A stretch of 64,000 bases of DNA from Bryobacterales bacterium (GTDB lineage Bacteria; Acidobacteriota; Terriglobia; Bryobacterales; Bryobacteraceae): the NCBI GenBank assembly GCA_003170295.1, contig PNAJ01000146.1, positions 78,284 through 142,283 of the forward strand, in the 5' to 3' direction. The notes beneath the pieces are model-generated. The model saw only the letters and a list, made by a program, of their open reading frames with translations, was not told the origin of the DNA and made no database searches. Shown here one piece after another: positions 25,699 to 34,005 of this stretch (its first letter is position 1; each line of letters begins with the position of its first letter). A program made the translations under genes and the position numbers.

Positions 25699-26562
25699 CT
25701 ATGGACAGCCTTCCTTGTGTTTAATCAGTTCCAAGCCGCTCGCGCTCACACGCAGCAGATCAATGGGTGGCCCTACGCCGTCGGCGTGAGCATCAATTTC
25801 CAGTTGTACGAACATTCTTGCCGCGTCCGCGGGATTACCCAAGTGGGCACCCGAGTGAGTAGCTGCAAAGTTGTCGATTGCTTCATGCTTGCCAAGCTCG
25901 AATGTGTAAAACCCATTTGGGCAGTCTTTCCCTGGACAGCGAGCAGTCTTGGTCAGGACGACGGTTATCGTCCCGTTGGAGTTCTCGCTCACATGAAAAC
26001 TTTGAGCGATGGCGACAGGGGTTCCGCTCTCCATACCGAACAGTATGATCGACAAATCTCCCTTCTCGGGATCGATGAGATTGGCGAAGTCAGTTGGTCG
26101 AGTATTCTTCAGTACCAAAGCCTCAGAACGCAGCGCAGATTTCAGCGCTGTTATAGCCGCGCTCATTTTTCCAATAAAAGTCTTTCTGGATTGGATGGAC
26201 TTGAATACAACCTTGGCCACGTTAAATTTCGTGACCAGATCGTTATCAATGCCAGCTATAGCGAGAAAGACTCCTTGAGCGCTATGAACCTTGCATACGA
26301 CGCGAGTTTCATGGCCAAACGTTCCGACACTATCGGCGGCCATCGAAACGTCTGAGGGCGTGCGTATAACGACGATGCTAGTGCCCCCCGCACTGAACGC
26401 GCTAAGCCAAAACAATATGAGTATTGCGAGACCCCCAGATACATACGGATCAGAAGTATTGGGGGATTTGGTGGCTCGTTTGACGATCCTGAGGGTGGGA
26501 CTGTTCTTGACGTGGCTTCTGAGGATATAGCTTCGAGTACGGATGGGATACATTGGTTCCAT
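25699..26562 (-). CDS. Putative exported proteasome-like Ntn-hydrolase
   Basis: A 287-residue protein that I cannot name with certainty. Residues 1-42 are basic, then comes a membrane helix (GGLAILILFWLSAFSAGG) directly before TSIVVIRTPSDVSMAADS. This resembles the N-terminus of proteasome beta-type Ntn-hydrolases: catalytic Thr, strand, turn, AADS. ETRVVCKVHSAQGVFLAIAG further matches the second strand pair with its K and G positions. If the helix is a signal peptide, cleavage at GG/T would free the threonine. The rest shows two cysteines in KTARCPGKDCPNG. The gene stands alone with GC content a little below its neighbours. The fold and catalytic threonine are inferences from pattern similarity. 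Confidence 0.5.
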   Translation of the reverse strand: MEPMYPIRTRSYILRSHVKNSPTLRIVKRATKSPNTSDPYVSGGLAILILFWLSAFSAGGTSIVVIRTPSDVSMAADSVGTFGHETRVVCKVHSAQGVFLAIAGIDNDLVTKFNVAKVVFKSIQSRKTFIGKMSAAITALKSALRSEALVLKNTRPTDFANLIDPEKGDLSIILFGMESGTPVAIAQSFHVSENSNGTITVVLTKTARCPGKDCPNGFYTFELGKHEAIDNFAATHSGAHLGNPADAARMFVQLEIDAHADGVGPPIDLLRVSASGLELIKHKEGCP

Positions 26563-26628
26563 TTATCAGGCAAACTTTGTCGTAACAATCTACCACCTAT
26601 GGAGGAGGCGTCATGTTCGGTAAGCCCA

Positions 26629-27063
26629 TCAAGACCGTAAGCGGTGCATCAGGGAAACGTCGCTGAGAACGGCGATTCCCATCCTGCTCAGGTACTCGCG
26701 GGCGGGATCCGCGAAGAAGTCCTCGTCTGTTGTGCAGAGTACGTCCACCTCGCCTATGATCGCGGTCTGCATAACGATGATGTCGTTTATATCGCGGATG
26801 GGCGCCATCACCAGAGGATTCAGAGTCACAATTTCCGAGGACTGGCGAAGGAAATTGACGTAATTGAAAACAAGGTTTTCGGATAGACCGTAAAACGCTT
26901 GCAATCGGGGATAGCGCAGGACCCTTGCAAGCTCATGAAGCATCTCGTTTGAGAGCAATAACGTATGTTCGCTCTCGACGATCTTCATCAGCAATTGGCG
27001 AGCAAGACCTTGGGAGCTTTCGTTAGCCCGAACCAGGATCGTGGTGTCGAGGACGATCTTCAC
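26629..27063 (-). CDS. PIN-domain toxin (putative ribonuclease)
   Basis: A 144-residue PIN-fold protein of the PIN_3/COG1569 type, expected to cleave RNA with metal ions. Acidic residues sit at the usual places: MKIVLDTTILVRA (D6), LSNEMLHELARVL (E near 43), DINDIIVMQTAI (D near 93-96) and VLCTTDEDFF (D near 112). It is preceded by a small antitoxin-like gene whose stop overlaps its ATG (27060-27063), so the two form a type II toxin-antitoxin operon with the antitoxin first. Confidence 0.82.
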   Translation of the reverse strand: MKIVLDTTILVRANESSQGLARQLLMKIVESEHTLLLSNEMLHELARVLRYPRLQAFYGLSENLVFNYVNFLRQSSEIVTLNPLVMAPIRDINDIIVMQTAIIGEVDVLCTTDEDFFADPAREYLSRMGIAVLSDVSLMHRLRS

Positions 27064-27332
27064 TGATGCGGTCGGTAGCCCGGCCGGACGCTTCTCATCG
27101 CCTCAGTAAGGATTTCCTCAGCTTCCGTTTCCGAGCCCGACTGACGGCGAGCATCCACTTCGGCGAAATATTTCCTTAACTCCTCCGCGAGCTGTTGCCG
27201 CCGCTCCTCGGACAGCGCTGGGGGCTGGATGGCGCGAACGCTGATGGACTCATCCTCCAGCACACGGCGTCCTAGTAGGCTTTCGATAACCGCCCTCTGG
27301 TCGGGGGAAAGATCTTTAGCATCTCGGATCAT
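27060..27332 (-). CDS. Antitoxin of the PIN toxin
   Basis: A 90-residue protein: DAKDLSPDQRAVIESLLGRR at the N-terminus, a central SERRQQLAEELRKYFAEVDA helix and a basic tail RSVRPGYRPHQ. This arrangement is seen in small antitoxins that go with COG1569 PIN proteins. It overlaps the toxin start by four bases. No classic ribbon-helix-helix or AbrB motif is visible, so the mode of DNA binding is unknown. An RBS-like GGTAGAAAG lies before the ATG. Confidence 0.65.
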   Translation of the reverse strand: MIRDAKDLSPDQRAVIESLLGRRVLEDESISVRAIQPPALSEERRQQLAEELRKYFAEVDARRQSGSETEAEEILTEAMRSVRPGYRPHQ

Positions 27333-27362
27333 TGACTTTCTACCTGCTCAAAGTATGGCAGA

Positions 27363-27402
27363 TCAATGCATCAGCTTACCCAGACTCCACTCTTTTCCGC
27401 TG
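27363..27402 (-). pseudogene. Gene-end remnant duplicated from the lipoprotein gene at 29496
   Basis: Bases 27363-27401 match 29496-29534 at 35 of 39 positions. In the corresponding minus-strand frame the fragment reads SGKEWSLGKLMH-stop, against SGKDWTLDKLMH-stop in the lipoprotein gene. Only this end survives; further upstream there is no similarity. It lies between the toxin-antitoxin pair and the PQQ propeller gene and is not translated as a gene. Confidence 0.6.
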
Positions 27403-27474
27403 GACGGTGGCAAACGGGGTAGTCCAGTCTTAAACAGAACGGAACACTCCGGAATCTTCGGAGTCCAATAACAA

Positions 27475-28782
27475 ATGCGGAGAGCATTTCTGAAAACGTT
27501 CCTATGTGTGCTCACGGTGCTTGGTGCCGCGCACGCCCAACCGGCCGCGAAACGCCCGGGGAGCCCTCCGGCTGTGAAACCGGCCACTTCCATCGTCGAT
27601 GACTGGCCCGTCTGGGGCGGGAAAAATCGCGATTTCATCGTCAACACCTCCGGCCTCGCCGATTCCTGGCCGGCATCGGGACCCACGAAACTATGGACGC
27701 GGCCGCTCGGCGACGGCTACTCCGCGATCGCTGAAGAAGGCGGCCTGCTGTACACCGCATTTCGCCGCCGATTGAGTGACGTGATCACCGCCATCGACGC
27801 AGCCACAGGGAAGACCCTTTGGGAATACGACTACCTCAATCCGTTCACCAATGACTTCTCGGAGAAAGTGGGACCTGGTCCGTACGCGATGCCGCAAGTT
27901 ATCGGCGACCGGGTGGTCGCCGCCAGCAGTACCGGCAAGATTCATTCGCTGAACAAGAAGACCGGGAAGCTGGTCTGGTCGCACGATCTCTACAGCGAAT
28001 TTCACGCGACCCATTTGATTTACGGCTACTCCAGTCACGCGCTGCCCTACAAGGACACTCTCATTTTCCCGGCGGGAGGCAACGGCGACGGCGTCATCGC
28101 CCTGCGCCAGAGCGACGGAGCGGTACTCTGGAAGGCGCTCCAGTTCACAAACTCATATTCCTCGCCACTACTCATCAACGTCGACGGCCAGGTGCAGGTG
28201 GTCTTTGTCGCGGCCAAAACCGTCTTCGGCTTCAATCCCGACAACGGAGCCCTGCTGTGGAGCCATCCGCATGACACGCCTTACGGGATTGCCATCAGCA
28301 CCCCGGTGTGGGCGCCCGGAAATCTGCTATTTGTCGCATCGGCGTACGGGGTGGGCGCGCGGACGTTGGAACTCCATCAGGCCGGTGGAAAGACCACCGT
28401 CAGGCAGCTCTGGTACGATCCGCATCTCGAATTGCACTTCGGAACGGCCCTCCAGCGTGACGGTTACGTCTACATTTCGAGTGGCTACAACGGTCCCGTG
28501 CTGATGAGCGCTGTCGAACTCAGGACCGGCAAGATCGCCTGGCGCCAGCGAGGATTCTCGAAAGCGCAGCTTCTGTGGGCCGATGGCAAGATCATCCTCG
28601 CCGATGAGGACGGCACGCTCGCCCTATGTCGCGCGAGTCCCCAAAAGTTCGAAGTGTTATCGCAGGTATCGCTGCTTCAGAATATCGCCTGGACACCGCC
28701 CACTTTGGTCGGGACGCACCTTTATCTGCGTGACCGCAAGACGATAATGGCGCTTGAACTGGGGCCGCCGCCCATCAGATAA
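27475..28782 (+). CDS. Exported PQQ-type beta-propeller protein
   Basis: A 435-residue exported protein with a signal peptide (MRRAFLKTFLCVLTVLGAAHA) and a seven- to eight-bladed WD-like propeller of the PQQ-repeat type. Repeats with the AxDxxTGxxxWxY/F pattern are seen as AIDAATGKTLWEYDYLN, SLNKKTGKLVWSHDLYS, ALRQSDGAVLWKALQF, FNPDNGALLWSHPHD and ELRTGKIAWRQRGF. No heme or catalytic residues of quinoprotein dehydrogenases are seen, so it is probably a scaffold or outer-membrane assembly-type propeller. Its 3' end overlaps higA on the opposite strand by eight bases. Confidence 0.85.
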   Translation: MRRAFLKTFLCVLTVLGAAHAQPAAKRPGSPPAVKPATSIVDDWPVWGGKNRDFIVNTSGLADSWPASGPTKLWTRPLGDGYSAIAEEGGLLYTAFRRRLSDVITAIDAATGKTLWEYDYLNPFTNDFSEKVGPGPYAMPQVIGDRVVAASSTGKIHSLNKKTGKLVWSHDLYSEFHATHLIYGYSSHALPYKDTLIFPAGGNGDGVIALRQSDGAVLWKALQFTNSYSSPLLINVDGQVQVVFVAAKTVFGFNPDNGALLWSHPHDTPYGIAISTPVWAPGNLLFVASAYGVGARTLELHQAGGKTTVRQLWYDPHLELHFGTALQRDGYVYISSGYNGPVLMSAVELRTGKIAWRQRGFSKAQLLWADGKIILADEDGTLALCRASPQKFEVLSQVSLLQNIAWTPPTLVGTHLYLRDRKTIMALELGPPPIR

Positions 28783-29191
28783 ACGCAGCCGCGGACACTT
28801 GAAAAAATTCCCCGAGCCTCTTGGCTTGCTCTTTGCTGATGGAGCGCTTGGCGGCAAGGATTTCCGATACACGCCCTCTTGATCCCAGAACCTCCGCGAG
28901 CGCAGCCGGCTTGAGGCCCCGCTGTTCCAGCAGGAAAGCAACCATTTCCGCCGGCGCGGCTTCGCCCATCTGATAGGCCTTCTCCTCAAACTGCTCCACC
29001 AGATGAACCAGCAAATTCAAGATGGCTACTTCTTCGGCAGAGCGCTTTTCTCCCTTAGCCATCAGCCTCTCAACGATAGCCAGCACGCGCTCGTTTTCCT
29101 CCTCGGTCTCGATCATCATGGGAGAGACTTCCGCGATCAGTCGCCGATAGCGGCCCGGATCAAGGCTTCGCGCGCGCTTCATGCCTTCCAC
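28775..29191 (-). CDS. higA: HigA-type antitoxin (HTH)
   Basis: A 138-residue antitoxin. The N-terminal half is helical and acidic (IETEEENERVLAIVERLMAK), the part that binds the toxin. The C-terminal half has a Cro/CI helix-turn-helix: LLEQRGLKPAALAEVLGSRG then RVSEILAAKRSISKEQAKRL, typical for HigA. The start overlaps the toxin gene by 13 bases, so it is translated with it. It should repress its own operon at the palindrome 29475-29487. Confidence 0.85.
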   Translation of the reverse strand: MEGMKRARSLDPGRYRRLIAEVSPMMIETEEENERVLAIVERLMAKGEKRSAEEVAILNLLVHLVEQFEEKAYQMGEAAPAEMVAFLLEQRGLKPAALAEVLGSRGRVSEILAAKRSISKEQAKRLGEFFQVSAAAFI

Positions 29192-29466
29192 TTCCCTTCG
29201 TCGTACATCTTGTGCGTGAGGATATGCTTGACATAGACTACCTGGCAGCGATAATCGACGCCCGCGATCAGGCGAAACTTATTTCCGCCGATATTGAATA
29301 CCGCGAACTCGCCGACAAAATCCACGGAACTGAACACAGCGCGCATTTCCGCGGGATTCCGTGGACTTGCATGTTTGATCGCACCATGCCAAGCTGCCAG
29401 CGAAGAAGCAGACACTGGATGCGCTCGCGAGAACTCTCTAAGCGCTCGCTTGCTGATCACTCTCAA
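29179..29466 (-). CDS. higB: HigB-type toxin (mRNA interferase)
   Basis: A RelE-like HigB toxin of 95 residues, expected to cut mRNA on the ribosome. I choose the TTG at 29466 because HigB proteins start M-R-V-I-S-K-x-A-L, here LRVISKRALREFSRAHP; a longer frame from TTG 29499 would run through the operator. Other family features: AAWHGAIKHASPRNPAEMRA, FSSVDFVGEFAVFNIGGNKF, RLIAGVDYRCQVVYVKHILT and HKMYDEGKWK. Toxin precedes antitoxin, as usual for higBA. The gene abuts the stop of the lipoprotein gene. Confidence 0.85.
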   Translation of the reverse strand: MRVISKRALREFSRAHPVSASSLAAWHGAIKHASPRNPAEMRAVFSSVDFVGEFAVFNIGGNKFRLIAGVDYRCQVVYVKHILTHKMYDEGKWKA

Positions 29467-29474
29467 GTCAATGT

Positions 29475-29499
29475 TCCCATAATGGGATCGTTCTGTCAA
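29475..29499 (-). promoter_or_regulatory. Candidate higBA promoter/operator
   Basis: A TTGACA (minus strand of 29494-29499) is followed by a perfect 13-base palindrome TCCCATTATGGGA (29475-29487) just upstream of the TTG start of higB. HigA-type antitoxins bind such palindromes. The -10 is not clear (AACATT at 18 bases). The short distance would give a very short leader. Confidence 0.5.
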
Positions 29500-30047
29500 T
29501 GCATCAGCTTATCGAGAGTCCAGTCTTTTCCGCTCCCCTGGAACCGGAACACCACGGGAGCGTCGGGCGAAAATTTGCCCTTCCGCACCCCCATCACCGG
29601 CAAAGGAATTGCGAAGCAATCGTGTGCAATCACGATCCCCATCTTCACATCGGCGAGCTTCATCCCATTATCGGTGTCGCGAACTCTTGAAACATCGACG
29701 ACCGACACCGGGAACGCGCCCGTCACTTGCGTATAGGGCCTTGGAATCTCAGGATCGGACACGCGCACGTCGTCGGAGAATTTCAGAGCGCGGCCTTTTT
29801 GCGTCAGTCGGGCCGTGTTGCCGCTCGGTGGATCCCACAATTCGTTCTGGACGCCACAATCCACCTGTGGGCCGGTCAGCGTCACTTGCTCTCCGGAAAG
29901 CTTTAGCGGCGAGCCCTCCAGCATCCCTTTGATAGAATCGCCGCCGAACTCCGAGCTGCCGCAGCCAGTGAGCCAGATGGTAACAATCGCAATGGAAGCG
30001 AGCAGGAATCGGAACGTCATTCGAAGCAAACTCAGATTACGCGGCAA
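29496..30047 (-). CDS. Lipoprotein of unknown function
   Basis: A 183-residue protein with a lipoprotein signal: a hydrophobic stretch FRFLLASIAIVTIWLTGCGS with lipobox LTGC. The ATG at 30047 adds nine residues before another ATG at about 30020 (MTFRFLLAS), which may be the real start. The mature part is a beta-rich domain without recognised motif (SPLKLSGEQVTLTGPQVDCG, ARLTQKGRALKFSDDVRVSD). A degenerate copy of its 3' end lies at 27363-27402. The higBA operon starts right at its stop. Confidence 0.6.
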   Translation of the reverse strand: MPRNLSLLRMTFRFLLASIAIVTIWLTGCGSSEFGGDSIKGMLEGSPLKLSGEQVTLTGPQVDCGVQNELWDPPSGNTARLTQKGRALKFSDDVRVSDPEIPRPYTQVTGAFPVSVVDVSRVRDTDNGMKLADVKMGIVIAHDCFAIPLPVMGVRKGKFSPDAPVVFRFQGSGKDWTLDKLMH

Positions 30048-30078
30048 GCGAAGGGGAAGTCAAGTCCCACTAGACGCC

Positions 30079-31287
30079 TCAGTTTCCGTCCGGTTTCACC
30101 ATCGACGACATCGGACTCCTCGGCACATCGAACGTCGCCACCGGATCCGGATGCGATGGATCAAACGTCGGCACATCGACCAGGAATTTCGCGAGCGCCA
30201 GCTTATTCGCCTTGATTCCTTCCACGACACACTTCGCCAGTTCGTAGCTGCCGTAGTTATTGTGATGCGTATTATCGACAAACGCTTTCTGCGATTCTTC
30301 CGCTCCCATCGCCTCGTAAAAAAATTTGCTCATCGCGTTTAAATCGACCAGCGCGACACTTTCTTCCTCCGCCGCCCGCCGCACCGCCTCCGGATAATCG
30401 CCGAGCGAATTGGTGATCTTCCCGTCCGCATCGAACGTCCGGCGATTCATTGGCGATACCAGCACCGGAGTCGCCCCATGCTCGCGAGCCTGCGCGATAT
30501 AGCGCTTCAAATCGGCCTTATACGAAGTAAACGCGCCGATCCCCTCCCCTTTTTCTTTTTGATCGTTATGCCCGAATTGAATGAACAAATAGTCCCCGCG
30601 CTGAATCGTGCTCATCACTTTTTTGAGGCGCTGCTCCCCCGTCGAACCGCGCAGAGTCTCGCCCGACTCGGCATGATTCGCCACCGCCACGCCCGGCTTG
30701 AAAAACCGCGTCAGCATCTGCCCCCAGCTATTCCAAGGCTCCTCCGGCTGATCGACCACGGTCGAATCGCCCATCAAATAAACCGTGATCGCGTCCGCCT
30801 TCTCGATCTCGACCACAGTGACCGCCGGCCGCGGCCCGTTGAACTCCAGCGTCAACTTGTCGTCCCACCGCAGAATGCCGATTTCGCGAGGCTTCAGTCG
30901 CACCTCGCCCCCTCCAGCAATTTTCGGCGTGTGAACGTTCACCGTAAACGTGCGCTTCGTAAATTCGCCCGCCGCGGTATCCACCCGCTCGATCATCAGG
31001 CGCCGCGATTCCGCCTTTACTGTCGTGATCGATTCCCTGTTCGCATCGCCGAACGTAACCGTCACGTCGTAATTCCCCTCCGGCACCGCGACTGAAAAGA
31101 AGAACGGTTTGAGTCCAATGCTCGATCCCAAGTCCAGCCCGTATCCCGATTCCTTCGAATAAACCGGCGTCTCAGGACCAATCGAATATTTCTGCGCCGA
31201 GCAAACGGCAGCAAAAAGTGCGAGCAGTCCGCCACGCCGCCACCGAACCCCGACTGTGAGGGAGGGGATGCTCACCGATCCCCCCAA
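30079..31287 (-). CDS. SGNH-type esterase, probable rhamnogalacturonan acetylesterase
   Basis: A 402-residue exported enzyme of the CE12/rhamnogalacturonan acetylesterase type, which removes acetyl groups from pectin. After a signal region comes a galactose-binding-like N-terminal domain (about 35-160), then the hydrolase: block I with nucleophile serine in YLMGDSTVVDQ (173-176), block III GHND at about 239-242, and block V DNTHHNNYG with the Asp-His pair. A tail of about 40 residues follows. The first ATG overlaps the M16 gene stop by 16 bases; a GTG at codon 5 is an alternative. Pectin degradation is consistent with an acidobacterium feeding on plant polymers. Confidence 0.85.
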   Translation of the reverse strand: MGGSVSIPSLTVGVRWRRGGLLALFAAVCSAQKYSIGPETPVYSKESGYGLDLGSSIGLKPFFFSVAVPEGNYDVTVTFGDANRESITTVKAESRRLMIERVDTAAGEFTKRTFTVNVHTPKIAGGGEVRLKPREIGILRWDDKLTLEFNGPRPAVTVVEIEKADAITVYLMGDSTVVDQPEEPWNSWGQMLTRFFKPGVAVANHAESGETLRGSTGEQRLKKVMSTIQRGDYLFIQFGHNDQKEKGEGIGAFTSYKADLKRYIAQAREHGATPVLVSPMNRRTFDADGKITNSLGDYPEAVRRAAEEESVALVDLNAMSKFFYEAMGAEESQKAFVDNTHHNNYGSYELAKCVVEGIKANKLALAKFLVDVPTFDPSHPDPVATFDVPRSPMSSMVKPDGN

Positions 31288-32657
31288 CCCACCGTCTTGA
31301 TCGACACCTCCGTAGCATGCGGATCGTATTTTTTCATCTGCTCGCGAATCTTATCCGCCGCTCCCAGAACCACGAACGTCAAATCGCCAGTCTTGTAGTA
31401 TTTCTTGATCGTCGCGTTGGCATGCTCCAGCGTGATGCCATCGATGCGCGCGAAATACCCGTCCACTTCGTCGCGACCCAGGCCGTACAGCTCAATCTCC
31501 CCGATCAAGCTCGCCAACTGGTCCATCGTTTCCAACCGCTGCGTTGGATAAAGGCCCTTCACATACGCCTTCGCCGATACGAGCTGCTCCGCCGTGATTC
31601 CTTTCTCATTCAGACGCCTCAATACATCAAGCGCCATGTCCATCGCCTGCGTGGTCGTGTCGTTCTTCGTATACGTACTGATCGCGATCGCTCCGGGCAA
31701 CCTGTTCTGTCCCACTTGCGAATTGGCACCGTAGGTCAGCCCCGAATTCACGCGCAGCTCGTCGTTGAGCATCGACGTGAACCGTCCCCCGAACAGCGTG
31801 TTGATGATTTCGAGCGTCGCGCGGTCAGGATTCTTCTTATCGATGCCGGGCTGCGCAATCTGGAAATATGTCTGCGTCGCATCGGGCTTGTCGATCAGCA
31901 GCATCTGCCCTTTGCGTGACAGCGCCTGAGCCGTCCTCCATGCGTACGCGGTGCCCGCGGGCGTAGCCCCGAACACAGTCGCGAGCTTCGCCTTCGCCGA
32001 TACCGGATCGAAATCTCCGGTCACCACGATCAGCATGTTCTTTCCGCAATAGAACTTCGCGTGATAGTCGATGATGTCCTTCCGCTCGATACTCGATACT
32101 GTCTTTTCATCCGGAGGATTCCCGTACGGATGCGCGCGCCCATAAAAAGTCGACCGGAAATACATGCCAATGGACGCTTGCGCGTTGTCCTTAACCGACT
32201 TCAGGCCATCCACATCCCGAGCCACTTCTTTGCGTACTTCGCTCTCCGTGAACGCCGGATGCAACACCGCATCGGCCAGCAAGTCGAGCCCTTTGTCGAA
32301 GTCCTTGCTCAAGAACTCCGACGAGATCGCCGTCGCCGAACCGAGTTGTCCATCGAACGCCGCGTTAAAGCTGCCGCCTAGAAAATCCAGCTCCTCCGCG
32401 AACTGCTCGGCGGAGCGTTTGGTCGTGCCACGCCGCAACAAACTGACCACGACATTCGCCAAGCCTGCCTTCTCCGGCGGGTCCGATTCCACGCCGCCTT
32501 TGATCAGCACTCGAAAATGCACCAGCGGCACGCCGGAGCGCGGCATCATCGCGATCGCCGCGCCGTTGGAGCGCGTTTCCTTTGTATACTGCGGCAGTTT
32601 CGCTTGCCCGAACTGCAAGGACGCCGCGGCGAGGATGGCGAATAAGATTTTCATCAC
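31272..32657 (-). CDS. M16-family protein, non-catalytic subunit
   Basis: A 461-residue exported M16 protein with signal peptide (MMKILFAILAAASLQFGQA). The zinc site is lost: the region corresponding to HxxEH reads KAGLANVVVSLLRRGT. The second domain has NTLFGGRFTSMLNDELRVNSG and LTYGANSQVG, the substrate-cleft features of inactive partners. It overlaps the catalytic gene by four bases (32654-32657). With that gene it forms a second, independent M16 pair in this window, here without the LolA-like domains. Confidence 0.9.
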   Translation of the reverse strand: MMKILFAILAAASLQFGQAKLPQYTKETRSNGAAIAMMPRSGVPLVHFRVLIKGGVESDPPEKAGLANVVVSLLRRGTTKRSAEQFAEELDFLGGSFNAAFDGQLGSATAISSEFLSKDFDKGLDLLADAVLHPAFTESEVRKEVARDVDGLKSVKDNAQASIGMYFRSTFYGRAHPYGNPPDEKTVSSIERKDIIDYHAKFYCGKNMLIVVTGDFDPVSAKAKLATVFGATPAGTAYAWRTAQALSRKGQMLLIDKPDATQTYFQIAQPGIDKKNPDRATLEIINTLFGGRFTSMLNDELRVNSGLTYGANSQVGQNRLPGAIAISTYTKNDTTTQAMDMALDVLRRLNEKGITAEQLVSAKAYVKGLYPTQRLETMDQLASLIGEIELYGLGRDEVDGYFARIDGITLEHANATIKKYYKTGDLTFVVLGAADKIREQMKKYDPHATEVSIKTVGWGDR

Positions 32658-33946
32658 TTGCCCTCCGGAATCAACGTCGCCACGGTGCGATTCTTTTCCG
32701 TGAAATATTTCTTCGCCACGCGCTGAATATCCGCCGCCGTCACCGCTTCAAAATCCTTATCGATCGTGAACGCCTTCGTGTAATCGCCAAAGATCACATC
32801 GTAGTGCCCCAGCAATTGAGCGCGCCCGGCAATCGTCTTTAACTGCCTGTAATGCTGCGTCAGAAGCTGATTCTTGGCCTTCTGCAACTCGCGCGCGGAG
32901 ATTTCGGTGCTTTGCAACCGCTCCAGTTCCTCATACAGAACTTTTTCAGTGCGCGCCGGATCCACGCCGTTGCGCGGTTGAATGGTGAAAATCATCAGCG
33001 TCGGGTCCAGCGCGTCGCCCGCTCTGCCATTCACCGAAAGCGCCAGCGGCTCTTCATCCACCATCCTTTTATAGAGGCGCGAACTCTGCCCTGTCGATAA
33101 GATCATCGCCGCCAGATCCAATACCACCGCGTCCGGGTTCTTCGCTTCCGGCACATGATAAGCAATCATCTGGATCGGCAATTGTGCGGCTTTCTTCACC
33201 ACCAGCCGCCTCTCCCCCAGTTGTTCCGGCTCCTTCGTGCGCACCGGAGGCGGCGGATCATGACGCGGAATCGGCTCGATGTATTTCTTCGCCAACTCCA
33301 TCACGCGCGCCACCGTGACGTCGCCCACCACAACCATCGTGCAATTGTTCGGCGCATAGCCAATCGCGAAGTAGTCTTTCAAATCTTCCTGCGTCCATGC
33401 TTCAATATCGGACGGCCATCCGATCACCGGCCAATGGTACGGATGCGCGATGAACGCCGCGGCATGCATCTGCTCGTACAAAATGCCGAAGTTGCTGTTG
33501 TCTACCGACGTGCGCCGCTCCGAATACACCACGCCGCGCTCGGACTGCACCATCTTCGGATCGAACGAAAGATCGCGAATGCGGTCGCCCTCCATATCGA
33601 ACATCAGCTCCAGCGCGCTCGAAGGGAACCAATCCGTATAGGTCGTCAAATCCTCGCCCGTCGACGCATTGTTGTTGCCGCCGGCCTTTTCCATCTCGCG
33701 GTCGAACTGCTTCGGCCCATATTTCTTCGCGCCGTTGAACATCATATGTTCGAAAAAATGCGAGATCCCCGTAATCCCGGGCCGCTCATTGCGTGAACCG
33801 ATTTTGTAGAAAAAATACATCGCGACGTTGGGAATGTTGTGGTCTTCTTGAATGATGACTTTCATCCCATTGGCGAGCGTCGCGGTCTGAACGTTCTGGG
33901 AATTGGCCAAGACTGAGATAAAGAGTAAAGCCGTGAAGCATCGCAT
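32654..33946 (-). CDS. M16-family zinc peptidase, catalytic subunit
   Basis: A 430-residue exported peptidase with zinc site H63-x-x-E66-H67 in GISHFFEHMMFNGAKKYG. Downstream come NNNASTGEDLTTYTDWFPS and LELMFDMEGDRIRDLSFDP, with the third zinc ligand expected in the ERGVVYSERR helix. The second half has MILSTGQSSRLYKRMVDEE. Signal peptide MRCFTALLFISVLANSQ. It is the upstream gene of a coupled pair with 31272-32657. Confidence 0.92.
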   Translation of the reverse strand: MRCFTALLFISVLANSQNVQTATLANGMKVIIQEDHNIPNVAMYFFYKIGSRNERPGITGISHFFEHMMFNGAKKYGPKQFDREMEKAGGNNNASTGEDLTTYTDWFPSSALELMFDMEGDRIRDLSFDPKMVQSERGVVYSERRTSVDNSNFGILYEQMHAAAFIAHPYHWPVIGWPSDIEAWTQEDLKDYFAIGYAPNNCTMVVVGDVTVARVMELAKKYIEPIPRHDPPPPVRTKEPEQLGERRLVVKKAAQLPIQMIAYHVPEAKNPDAVVLDLAAMILSTGQSSRLYKRMVDEEPLALSVNGRAGDALDPTLMIFTIQPRNGVDPARTEKVLYEELERLQSTEISARELQKAKNQLLTQHYRQLKTIAGRAQLLGHYDVIFGDYTKAFTIDKDFEAVTAADIQRVAKKYFTEKNRTVATLIPEGK

Positions 33947-34005
33947 GGGATTTAAACGTATCAGAATGCGGCGATCAGGTGTAAAATGACCATAAAGTGC
34001 TAAAT

